This document shows positions 1 through 6,772 of a stretch of DNA of 49,867 nucleotides, one piece after another. The stretch comes from Agathobacter sp. Its GTDB lineage: Bacteria; Bacillota; Clostridia; Lachnospirales; Lachnospiraceae. The number at the start of each line of letters is the position of its first letter. Within the stretch, counting starts at the first letter, position 1. The position numbers were made by a program, and so were the translations under genes. The DNA is taken from NCBI GenBank assembly GCA_022767075.1, contig JALEPP010000158.1, forward strand, positions 1 through 49,867, read 5' to 3'. Below the pieces are notes generated by a model that was not told the origin of the DNA, ran no database searches, and saw nothing but the letters and a program-made list of their open reading frames with translations.

Positions 1-1
1 G

Positions 2-124
2 CTTGAGCATTATGATGAGATTATTGTGCTGCATGACGGAAGAATAGAAGAAAGCGGAAAATTTGATGAATTGTTGGAAAAGGACGGCTATTTCTCAGCG
101 CTTTATCAGGTGTCTGTGCAGTAG
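2..124 (+). CDS. ABC transporter ATP-binding protein, C-terminal fragment
   Basis: The window opens inside a gene. The frame from base 2 reads LEHYDEIIVLHDGRIEESG and ends in SALYQVSVQ before a TAG stop. The pattern 'D.I.vl..GrIeE.G...eLl...g.y..ly' is the end of the nucleotide-binding domain of ABC exporters, just after the H-loop, where a partner subunit or an MsbA/CydC-type half-transporter normally stops. It would energise export across the cytoplasmic membrane. The substrate cannot be told from 40 residues. The start, Walker motifs and any fused membrane domain lie outside the window. Confidence 0.75.
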   Translation, partial: LEHYDEIIVLHDGRIEESGKFDELLEKDGYFSALYQVSVQ

Positions 125-138
125 TTAGTGTAGAACGA

Positions 139-292
139 GGGGCTGTAAAAAAACAGCTCTGAAATGAGGCACTTGTCCGCATTTGCGGGCAGGTGCCTCA
201 TTTGTGCTATTTTATGTTATTTTTAGGGTACTTGAATAAGCCCATTGTTAAATGAGCTATTTTTCTTTTAAGGAACTTTTTTTTACAGCCCC
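139..292. repeat. Inverted-repeat element with internal hairpin, possible terminator or MITE-like element
   Basis: The ends are complementary: GGGGCTGTAAAAAAA at 139-153 and its reverse complement at 278-292. Inside lies a second strong hairpin, AAATGAGGCAC at 162-172 with GTGCCTCATTT at 193-203, whose stem is extended by G-U-tolerant pairs around CCGC/GCGG. The outer right arm follows a T8 run and is followed by CCCCTTTTTG, so it can also act as a terminator for the upstream ABC gene. Nested terminal inverted repeats without a coding frame fit either a composite terminator or a small non-autonomous element; the sequence alone does not decide. Confidence 0.55.
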
Positions 293-319
293 TTTTTGTT
301 TTGAGATATTACATATAAG

Positions 320-725
320 GGATGACTCAATCCGAGGAAAACAAAATAAAGTCAACGAAAAAGAAGCGAAAGAAAAGATGGATGACTAAAAACAGGGAAA
401 TCAGTATAAAGTCAACGAAAAAAAGAAGCGAAAGAAAAGATAGATGACTAAAAACAAGGAAAATGGTATAAAGTCAACGAAAAAAAGAAGCGAAAGAAAA
501 GGTGGATGACCAAAAACAGGGAAATCAGTATAAAGTCAACGAAAAAAAGAAGAGGAAACGACAAGGGATGACTTAATCCGAGGAAAACAAAATAAAGTCA
601 ACGAAAAAGAGAAGAGGAAAATAAGAGAGGTGACTACAGGCGGATAATTGAGATTATAGTCAACTTTGTTATAAATAGAAGAAAATAAAGTTGACTATAA
701 GATGAGAAAATTACATATAGTCAAC
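320..725. repeat. Array of ~62-bp imperfect direct repeats carrying AGTCAAC
   Basis: Imperfect units begin with GATGACT or a close variant near 321, 381, 443, 505, 567 and 629, each followed by AGTCAAC and a purine-rich GAAAAAAAGAAG tail. AGTCAAC itself occurs at 350, 410, 472, 534, 596, 659 and 719, so the spacing is 60, 62, 62, 62, 63 and 60 bp. Units 1 and 5 share a longer block (AATCCGAGGAAAACAAAATA), which points to duplication of a larger block. The last part contains a perfect 14-bp inverted repeat (654-667 with 687-700). No convincing ORF crosses the array. It could be a minisatellite or a set of phased protein-binding sites. Confidence 0.75.
654..700. repeat. Perfect 14-bp inverted repeat at the end of the array
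   Basis: TTATAGTCAACTTT (654-667) and AAAGTTGACTATAA (687-700) are exact reverse complements separated by 19 bp. The arms contain the same AGTCAAC core as the upstream array, here once in each orientation. It lies about 40 bp beyond the azlD stop, so it might also fold as a weak, AT-rich hairpin in the azlCD transcript, but no T-tract follows. A two-fold symmetric protein-binding site is an equally good reading. Confidence 0.6.
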
Positions 726-739
726 CTGTCAGATGATAG

Positions 740-1051
740 CTAGAAAATCATGTATAGAAATTCTGCTAGGAAGACAGCTATGCAGCTAGCTACAGCTACT
801 AAGAACAGGTTTTCTGATTTCCAAGCAAGAATCGTTCCAACAGCCAGGGCGAAAAGACCAGAGAGCACATGATCTGTACAATGTAAGATGGCTGGAAATG
901 TCATTACTGCCAGAGTTACATAGGGCAGGTAATATAGAAAAGATTGTACATAAATATTCTCAATTTTCTTTTTGATAAAAAGTGCAGGGAGTACACGTAT
1001 GAGAGTGGATACCAGACCTGCTACCAAAATATATAGATATACGTTATACAT
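740..1051 (-). CDS. azlD: AzlD-family branched-chain amino-acid exporter, small subunit
   Basis: A 103-residue, very hydrophobic protein with about four membrane segments and the AzlD pattern 'a.vs.liRvlPal' near the N terminus (RVLPALF, residues 19-25). AzlD is the small partner of AzlC; together they export branched-chain amino acids and toxic analogues (4-azaleucine in Bacillus). The length matches the family norm of about 100-110. It lies downstream of azlC on the same strand with a 143-bp gap, longer than usual for this pair, which holds a small hairpin (GCTCTTTTCAAGAGC, 1181-1195). Its ribosome site (AAGAGG) is only fair. Confidence 0.88.
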   Translation of the reverse strand: MYNVYLYILVAGLVSTLIRVLPALFIKKKIENIYVQSFLYYLPYVTLAVMTFPAILHCTDHVLSGLFALAVGTILAWKSENLFLVAVASCIAVFLAEFLYMIF

Positions 1052-1194
1052 GAAAACCTCTTTTATAAATTAGCATACCGAGAAGATGTAAAGAATGCAT
1101 CCCCAATCCATAGTCAAGGCTGCACAGTAGCCCCAAGCTCCAGTCAAAATTGTGGGGAAAATTCCCAGGCATGGTGGTAGGCTCTTTTCAAGAG

Positions 1195-1911
1195 CTAATC
1201 CTTCTTCTTCACAGGGCATAAAATTGCGGCTCCTGCCGAGATTACAATAGTCAGAAGGATCGTGCGCATGCTTTCTGAAAGCTCGGACAATATTGGCAGC
1301 TTAGTGGCAAGATAGCTTGCGGTAAAACTAATAACCACCAGAACACCTACAATCTTATTCTTTTTTGCAGGAGGGATGATAATTGCCAAGAACATTCCGT
1401 ACAAAGAGACACTAAGTGCTCCTACCACCATATCGGGCAATATATTTCCAACCATGATTCCCAGAGCGGTTCCCGTGCACCAGCTTGGCAGTGCAAGAGC
1501 CATGACGCCATAGGTATAGGCGGGCACTAAATCTCCGGGGCGTCCAACGGATACGGCAAAGATTTCATCACTGATTCCAAAACTCATAAGAAATCTATGA
1601 AGCCAATGTGTGTCTGGAGCAAATCTTTGGCTGTAGGTAAGACTCATTAAAGAGTAGCGAAGGTTGGTGATAAAGATGATAATTGCCATCTCAAGAAGTG
1701 AACCACCTGCCCTGATTACAGTGAATTCTGCATATTCCCCGGCAGAAGCGTGATTGACAAAGCTGGAAATAAAGCCTTGTAGTGGAGTTAGTCCTATTCT
1801 TTTTGCGGTCATTCCAAGGGAAAACGCTACGGCTAAGTATCCTGCGGCAATTGGAATTGCATCCTTCATTCCCTTTGAAAAAGCTTGTGAGTTTCTGTTA
1901 TAATCTTTCAT
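1195..1911 (-). CDS. azlC: AzlC-family branched-chain amino-acid exporter, large subunit
   Basis: 238 residues, with the AzlC core 'KDAIPIAAGYLAVAFSLGMTAKRIGLTP' spread over residues 16-43, a FVNHASAGEYA segment near 51-61 and 'SFGISDEIFAV' around 111-121. Multiple membrane helices fit the cytoplasmic-membrane large subunit of the AzlCD exporter. The start is uncertain. The first ATG (1911) has no ribosome site and sits almost on the predicted transcription start of a good promoter at 1919-1947, so it would be leaderless. Met15 (ATG at 1869) is preceded directly by AAAGGGA and begins the conserved part of the family. The gene is followed by azlD. Confidence 0.88.
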   Translation of the reverse strand: MKDYNRNSQAFSKGMKDAIPIAAGYLAVAFSLGMTAKRIGLTPLQGFISSFVNHASAGEYAEFTVIRAGGSLLEMAIIIFITNLRYSLMSLTYSQRFAPDTHWLHRFLMSFGISDEIFAVSVGRPGDLVPAYTYGVMALALPSWCTGTALGIMVGNILPDMVVGALSVSLYGMFLAIIIPPAKKNKIVGVLVVISFTASYLATKLPILSELSESMRTILLTIVISAGAAILCPVKKKD

Positions 1912-1918
1912 GTAAAAT

Positions 1919-1947
1919 AAAATACGTCATTTAAACCAGTTCGTCAA
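1919..1947 (-). promoter_or_regulatory. SigA-type promoter for azlC
   Basis: Read on the minus strand, TTGACG (1942-1947) and TATTTT (1919-1924) are separated by exactly 17 bp. The expected transcription start is near 1912, one or two bases before the first azlC ATG. Confidence 0.6.
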
Positions 1948-1964
1948 ATTATTATTGGAAGGAA

Positions 1965-2052
1965 AAGCGAAAAGGTGCCAAGGAATCCGGGGTGAATCGT
2001 GTAATATAAAGCGAAAAGGCGCCAAGGAATCTGGTGTGAATTGTATAATGAC
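1965..2052. repeat. Two tandem copies of a 44-bp sequence
   Basis: The sequence starting AAGCGAAAAGG at 1965 and at 2009 is repeated with a few changes (GGTGCCAAGGAATC against GGCGCCAAGGAATC). Each copy ends in a -10-like block: GTAATATAA in the first and GTATAATGA in the second. The duplication lies between the azlC promoter and the pseudouridine synthase gene and may have duplicated the promoter of that gene. Confidence 0.75.
2044..2049 (+). promoter_or_regulatory. Likely -10 element for the pseudouridine synthase gene
   Basis: A perfect TATAAT lies 24 bp upstream of the ATG at 2073, in the second copy of the 44-bp repeat. No clear -35 matches at 16-18 bp spacing, so this is a partial promoter call. 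Confidence 0.35.
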
Positions 2053-2072
2053 AAAGGGAGCAGCAGACTATC

Positions 2073-2900
2073 ATGATGGAACAATTTGAGGTTATCTATG
2101 AAGACGCACATATTCTTGTGGTATACAAGCCGGCCGGAGTGCCGACTCAGACCGCCAGGATTGGTCAGCAGGATATGGTGTCGTTGCTGAAAAATTATAG
2201 AATGAAAAAAGGAGAAAAGCCATATATTGGATTGATACATAGATTAGATCAGCCGGTGGAGGGAATTCTTGTATTTGCTAAGGATGAGAAGTCAGCTGCA
2301 AAACTTTCGTCCCAGGTCCAAAAGCACACCATGAAAAAGAAATACTATGGACTGGTGGAAGGTTGTCCCTTGGAGGAAGAGGCTATCCTTGAGAACCGGA
2401 TGGCTTTTGATAAAAGGAATAATAGCTCTTATCTGATCGTGGAAAAAAGAGAAGCAGTACCAGGTAAAGGTGGACCAAGGGGGGACGAGCAAAGAGAAGG
2501 TCTGTCAGGGGAAGGCGGACAAAGGGAAGCTGGAACTTTTCACTTTGCCCTTACAGAGAAGCAGGCGAAAGGAAAAGGATTAAAACTGCAGAACGCGAAG
2601 CTATCCTATAAGGTTGTAAATTCCGGTGTGGTTCATAATACGGAGGAGAAGAAAGAGAGCAGTACGTGTGAGGACAGGGTGCAAACGGTTTTAGATATCT
2701 CTCTTTTTACGGGGAGACATCATCAAATCAGACTTCAAATGGCTGGAATGGGTTGTCCTCTTGTGGGGGACCAAAAATACGGACAAGGAGTCATTGGCCA
2801 AAATGTGGCTTTGTGCGCCTATGGGTTAGAATTTGAACATCCGGCCACGGGAGAGCATCTGACCTTTGGAATTTCCCCGAAGAATCCCTTGTTTTCTTGA
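2073..2900 (+). CDS. RluA-family pseudouridine synthase
   Basis: 275 residues. It isomerises uridine to pseudouridine in rRNA or tRNA in the cytoplasm. The family signature HRLDQPVEG occurs near residues 56-64 and contains the catalytic Asp; the RNA-binding signature GRHHQIRLQ lies near residue 213, followed by GDQKYG. The N-terminal 'iyED.hilVVyKPaGvptq' block is typical of the compact members without an S4 domain. Residues about 127-180 form an unusual Gly/Glu/Lys/Arg-rich insert (GGPRGDEQREGLSGEGG) absent from ordinary members, probably a surface loop. Two ATGs (2073, 2076) share the AAAGGGAG site. The target base cannot be assigned from sequence. Confidence 0.88.
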   Translation: MMEQFEVIYEDAHILVVYKPAGVPTQTARIGQQDMVSLLKNYRMKKGEKPYIGLIHRLDQPVEGILVFAKDEKSAAKLSSQVQKHTMKKKYYGLVEGCPLEEEAILENRMAFDKRNNSSYLIVEKREAVPGKGGPRGDEQREGLSGEGGQREAGTFHFALTEKQAKGKGLKLQNAKLSYKVVNSGVVHNTEEKKESSTCEDRVQTVLDISLFTGRHHQIRLQMAGMGCPLVGDQKYGQGVIGQNVALCAYGLEFEHPATGEHLTFGISPKNPLFS

Positions 2901-2971
2901 CATTGAGCGGTTCTTGGAATAAGATAAAGAGCACAGAAAAATGAAAGTATAGAGATAAGAAGGAGGCAGTC

Positions 2972-4411
2972 ATGGCAAAAGACAAAAAATTAGTAGAAGC
3001 CATCACTTCCATGGATGAAGATTTCGCACAATGGTATACCGATGTGGTGAAGAAAGCAGAACTAATTGATTATTCATCTGTGAAGGGATGCATGATCATT
3101 AAACCCGCAGGATATGCTATTTGGGAGAATATTCAAAAAGAATTAGACCGCCGTTTCAAAGAAACCGGTGTGGAAAACGTATATATGCCAATGTTTATTC
3201 CGGAGAGCCTTTTAAATAAGGAGAAGGACCACGTAGAGGGATTCGCTCCTGAGGTTGCCTGGGTTACTCATGGTGGATTAAACCCATTACAGGAGAGACT
3301 CTGTGTTCGTCCTACATCAGAGACCTTATTCTGTGATTTTTATAAAAATGATATCCAGTCATACAGGGATCTTCCAAAGGTTTACAACCAGTGGTGCTCG
3401 GTTGTTCGTTGGGAGAAGGAGACTCGTCCGTTCCTTCGTTCCAGAGAGTTTTTGTGGCAGGAAGGACATACTGCACATGCCACTGCAGAAGAAGCAGAGA
3501 CCAGAACGATACAGATGCTGAACCTTTACGCAGACTTCTGCGAGGAAGTGCTTGCTATGCCGGTGATTCGTGGACGTAAAACAGAGAAGGAAAAGTTCGC
3601 CGGAGCAGAGGCTACCTACACTATCGAAGCATTGATGCATGACGGAAAGGCTTTACAGTCAGGAACCAGTCACAATTTTGGCGATGGATTTGCAAAAGCA
3701 TTTGGAATTCAGTTTACAGACAAAGAGAACAAGTTATCCTATGTTCATCAGACTTCATGGGGAATGACCACTCGTCTGATTGGAGCAATTATCATGGTTC
3801 ATGGTGATGATTCAGGACTTGTGCTTCCACCAATGGTTGCACCGGTACAGGCTATGGTGATTCCGATTATGCAGCACAAAGAGGGCGTATTGGACAAGGC
3901 AACAGAGGTCTGTGAACGCCTTGGAAAGGTATGCCGTGCCAAATTGGATGATTCAGACAAGAGCCCGGGATGGAAATTCTCTGAGCAGGAAATGCGCGGT
4001 ATTCCGGTACGTATCGAGCTTGGACCAAAGGATATCGAAGCAGGAAAATGCGTAGTGGTTCGTCGCGACACCAGAGAGAAAATCGAAGTGGCACTTGACG
4101 ATATTGAGACAGCAGTTCCGGCTTTACTTGATAAGATTCAGAAAGAGATGTTTGAGAGGGCAAAAGCACATCGCGATGCTCACATCTGGGATGCTCACAA
4201 CTATGATGAGCTTGCAGATATTGCAGAGAACAAGCCGGGATTTATCCGTGGTATGTGGTGCGAGGATCAGGCTTGTGAAGACAAGATTAAAGAGGACTTT
4301 GCAGTAACCTCCCGCTGTATGCCATTTGAAGATCAGGAACAGATTTCTGATGTATGTGTATGCTGCGGAAAACCAGCTCACAAACTGGTATACTGGGGCA
4401 AAGCATATTAA
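2972..4411 (+). CDS. proS: Prolyl-tRNA synthetase, archaeal/eukaryotic type
   Basis: 479 residues, class II aminoacyl-tRNA synthetase charging tRNA-Pro with proline. Features visible: the start '[19 protein letters not shown]', class II motifs around [23 protein letters not shown] and [22 protein letters not shown], then the [10 protein letters not shown] motif 3 region. There is no ~180-residue editing insert. The C terminus has the zinc-domain cysteines ([17 protein letters not shown]) and ends in Tyr, as in archaeal/eukaryotic-type ProRS, a form also found in many Clostridia and mycoplasmas. A strong AAGGAGG precedes the ATG. The 70-bp upstream gap is too short for a T-box leader. cca follows after 10 bp. 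Confidence 0.96.
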   Translation: MAKDKKLVEAITSMDEDFAQWYTDVVKKAELIDYSSVKGCMIIKPAGYAIWENIQKELDRRFKETGVENVYMPMFIPESLLNKEKDHVEGFAPEVAWVTHGGLNPLQERLCVRPTSETLFCDFYKNDIQSYRDLPKVYNQWCSVVRWEKETRPFLRSREFLWQEGHTAHATAEEAETRTIQMLNLYADFCEEVLAMPVIRGRKTEKEKFAGAEATYTIEALMHDGKALQSGTSHNFGDGFAKAFGIQFTDKENKLSYVHQTSWGMTTRLIGAIIMVHGDDSGLVLPPMVAPVQAMVIPIMQHKEGVLDKATEVCERLGKVCRAKLDDSDKSPGWKFSEQEMRGIPVRIELGPKDIEAGKCVVVRRDTREKIEVALDDIETAVPALLDKIQKEMFERAKAHRDAHIWDAHNYDELADIAENKPGFIRGMWCEDQACEDKIKEDFAVTSRCMPFEDQEQISDVCVCCGKPAHKLVYWGKAY

Positions 4412-4421
4412 AAGGTAGATT

Positions 4422-5744
4422 ATGGAAATACCAAGTCATGTAAGTACTATTATCCAAAAATTGAATGATCATGGCTATGAGGCTTATGCAGTAGGCGGGT
4501 GCGTCAGAGATGCGCTTTTGCATCGTGTCCCACAGGATTGGGATATTACAACATCTGCAAAGCCCCAGGAGGTAAAAGCCTTATTTTCCCATACTATTGA
4601 TACGGGTATTCAGCATGGTACAGTTACGGTTATGCTGGATCATGTAGGATATGAAGTGACAACCTACCGTATAGATGGAGAATATCAGGACAGCAGACAT
4701 CCCAAGGAGGTGACCTTTACAGGTGACCTCCTTGAAGATTTAAAGAGACGAGACTTTACCATCAATGCTATGGCATACAGTGATGAAGGCGGATTGGTTG
4801 ATGCATTTCAGGGTCAGGAGGATCTGAAGAAGGGCATTATTCGTTGTGTAGGGGATCCTATGGAGAGATTCAAAGAGGATGCACTTCGAATGCTGCGGGC
4901 AGTACGCTTTTCAGCCCAGCTTGGTTTTGAGATTGAAGAGAGGACGGCAGAGGCCATTCGGAGGCTCGCGCCAACGATTGGTAAGGTCAGTGCGGAGCGT
5001 ATTCAGGTGGAACTCACAAAAATGCTTACCAGTAATCATCCGGAGGCTATCGGCACAGCATACGAGCTTGGACTTACCGCTGTATTTTTGCCGGAGTTTG
5101 ATGTGATGATGGAAACCCCTCAGAACAATCACCACCACTGCTATTCCGTGGGAGAGCATACGATTCGTTCTCTAAGGGAAGTGTCAAACGATAAGGTGCT
5201 GCGTCTGACCATGCTGCTCCATGATGTGGCAAAGCCTTTGACCATCACCACAGATGAGGAAGGACAGGACCATTATTATGGACATCCGGAGTTAGGAGCT
5301 ACAAAGGCGAAGGAGATATTAAAGCGTCTCAAATGGGATAATGACACCATTGATCGAGTCACCAGGCTGATACGCTATCATGATGACAGACCGCCTTTGT
5401 CTGAGAAAAATGTCAGAAGAGCCATGAACCGTGTGGGATTGGAACAGTTCCCCGGCCTTTTTGAAGTAAAAAGAGCAGATGTTCTGGCGCAGGGGGAGTA
5501 TAAGAGACAGGAAAAGCTTTCCTACATTGACGAATATCAGAAATACTATGAACAGATTCTGGAAAAGAATCAGTGTGTTTCTCTCAAAAATCTGGCGGTA
5601 AACGGAAAAGACCTGATTGATTTGGGAATGAAACCGGGAAAAGAATTGGGTGAGGTATTACAACGCCTGTTTGAACTTGTGCTTGAAAATCCTCAGGAGA
5701 ACACCAGGGAAAATCTTTTGGAAAAAGCACATAAAATGAAATAA
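4422..5744 (+). CDS. cca: CCA-adding tRNA nucleotidyltransferase with HD domain
   Basis: 440 residues. It builds or repairs the 3' CCA end of tRNAs. The nucleotidyltransferase signature is at residues 25-41 (GG at 25-26, RD at 29-30, metal ligands Asp39 and Asp41). RRDFTINAMAY and 'GDPMERFKEDALRMLRAVRFSAQLGF' give the nucleotide-recognition region. A C-terminal HD hydrolase domain begins around residues 240-272 (GEHTIRSL, LLHDVAKP, then YHDDRPP). The HD domain may give the phosphatase activities reported for some bacterial CCA enzymes. It lies 10 bp after proS and is probably co-transcribed, a functional tRNA pair. A terminator-like hairpin follows at its end. Confidence 0.95.
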   Translation: MEIPSHVSTIIQKLNDHGYEAYAVGGCVRDALLHRVPQDWDITTSAKPQEVKALFSHTIDTGIQHGTVTVMLDHVGYEVTTYRIDGEYQDSRHPKEVTFTGDLLEDLKRRDFTINAMAYSDEGGLVDAFQGQEDLKKGIIRCVGDPMERFKEDALRMLRAVRFSAQLGFEIEERTAEAIRRLAPTIGKVSAERIQVELTKMLTSNHPEAIGTAYELGLTAVFLPEFDVMMETPQNNHHHCYSVGEHTIRSLREVSNDKVLRLTMLLHDVAKPLTITTDEEGQDHYYGHPELGATKAKEILKRLKWDNDTIDRVTRLIRYHDDRPPLSEKNVRRAMNRVGLEQFPGLFEVKRADVLAQGEYKRQEKLSYIDEYQKYYEQILEKNQCVSLKNLAVNGKDLIDLGMKPGKELGEVLQRLFELVLENPQENTRENLLEKAHKMK

Positions 5745-5797
5745 CCCCTCATATGATAAACAGACGATAAGGAAGTGAGTCATATGGAGGGGTTTTT
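5743..5797 (+). terminator. Intrinsic terminator after cca that contains the next start codon
   Basis: AACCCCTCATATG (5743-5755) pairs with CATATGGAGGGGTT (5781-5794) with a single bulged G, followed by a T5 run. The 3' arm contains the ATG (5784) of the next gene, so the same structure could both stop cca transcripts and mask translation initiation of the CotS-like gene. Confidence 0.55.
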
Positions 5798-6767
5798 GTA
5801 TCAGCAGCCGGAATTGTTATTGGAACAATATGATATTGAAGTAAAAGCTATACAAAAGGGGAGAGGCGCTTTTCTCGTAAGTACTAATCTAGGCCCCTTA
5901 CTTCTACAGGAATACAGGGGATCCGTAGAAAGAGCACAAATATTGGGAGAGATATGGAAAACCTTAAAGGAGCTTGGATATCCTGCAGAACAGCTATACT
6001 ACAGTAAGGAACAGGAGCCGGTTATTCAGGATGAATATGAGGTTTCCTACATCCTTAAGGATCATATTCAAGGAATGGAATGTAATCCAAGGAGTCGGGA
6101 GGAGATGAAACGAGCAATGGAGGAAATCGCCCGATTTCATCAGTATTCAGAGGAGTGTCTGGCAAGATTGCCATTAGGGTGGAAGCTATGCCATGGAGAA
6201 TTGTACGAGATAAGAACTCGCAACACCAAGGAACTGATTAAAGCCAGAAACTATATTAGGGGAAAGCGCAAGAAAAATGCCTTTGAGGAGCTGTTTCAAA
6301 AGAGAGCTCCCTATTATCTGGAGTTGGCAAGGGAGAACCTAAAACAATTAGAAACAGAATCGGCAGAGGAAATCAGACCTGTCCTTTGCCATGGGGAATG
6401 CAATCATCACAATGTGGTCCACAAGATGGAACAATGGCAGGTGACAGAGCTTATGTGTTTGCAATACAACTATGGCACCAAGGATGTGGTAAATTTTTTG
6501 CGTAAAATGTTGGAGAAAAATCAGTGGGATATACGACTGGGGCAGGAGCTTCTGGCCAGCTATGAAAAGGTAAGAGGGCTGACTCCCCAGGAGAGGAAAC
6601 GAATCTATCTGGAGTTAGCGTACCCTGAGAAATTCTGGAAGGTGACCAACCATTACATGAACACCAATAAGGCCTGGGGAATGGAGCGGGATGTGGAAAA
6701 ACTCCAGAAGGTAATTGACCAGGAGCCTTCCAGAGTGGCATTTTTGGAGAGCTTTTCACGTGGCTGA
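5784..6767 (+). CDS. CotS-like spore coat protein with kinase fold, degenerate active site
   Basis: 327 residues from the ATG at 5784 (GTG at 5775 is possible; AAGGAAG at 5769 suits the ATG better). The layout matches the CotS/YutH/APH-kinase group: an N-lobe with 'KGRGAFLVSTNLGPLLLQEYRG', then LKDHIQGMECNPRSREEM and a helical C-lobe with LCHGECNHHNVV. In active members the catalytic loop is HGDxxxxN and a later Asp binds metal. Here the loop reads HGECNHHN (H203-G204-E205) and the following strand reads VTELMCL, so both acidic positions look altered and kinase activity is doubtful. CotS proteins are spore-coat components. The gene is followed at 6 bp by a PEGA lipoprotein gene. Confidence 0.75.
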   Translation: MEGFLYQQPELLLEQYDIEVKAIQKGRGAFLVSTNLGPLLLQEYRGSVERAQILGEIWKTLKELGYPAEQLYYSKEQEPVIQDEYEVSYILKDHIQGMECNPRSREEMKRAMEEIARFHQYSEECLARLPLGWKLCHGELYEIRTRNTKELIKARNYIRGKRKKNAFEELFQKRAPYYLELARENLKQLETESAEEIRPVLCHGECNHHNVVHKMEQWQVTELMCLQYNYGTKDVVNFLRKMLEKNQWDIRLGQELLASYEKVRGLTPQERKRIYLELAYPEKFWKVTNHYMNTNKAWGMERDVEKLQKVIDQEPSRVAFLESFSRG

Positions 6768-6772
6768 AAATC

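Noticed and set aside
320-725. Possible CRISPR array
   Set aside because: The repeat period is ~62 bp, but the segments between AGTCAAC motifs are themselves conserved, so there are no unique spacers. No cas gene is nearby.
2901-2971. T-box leader for proS
   Set aside because: Only 70 bp lie between the upstream stop and the proS ATG, and no T-box core (TGGNACCGCG) is seen.
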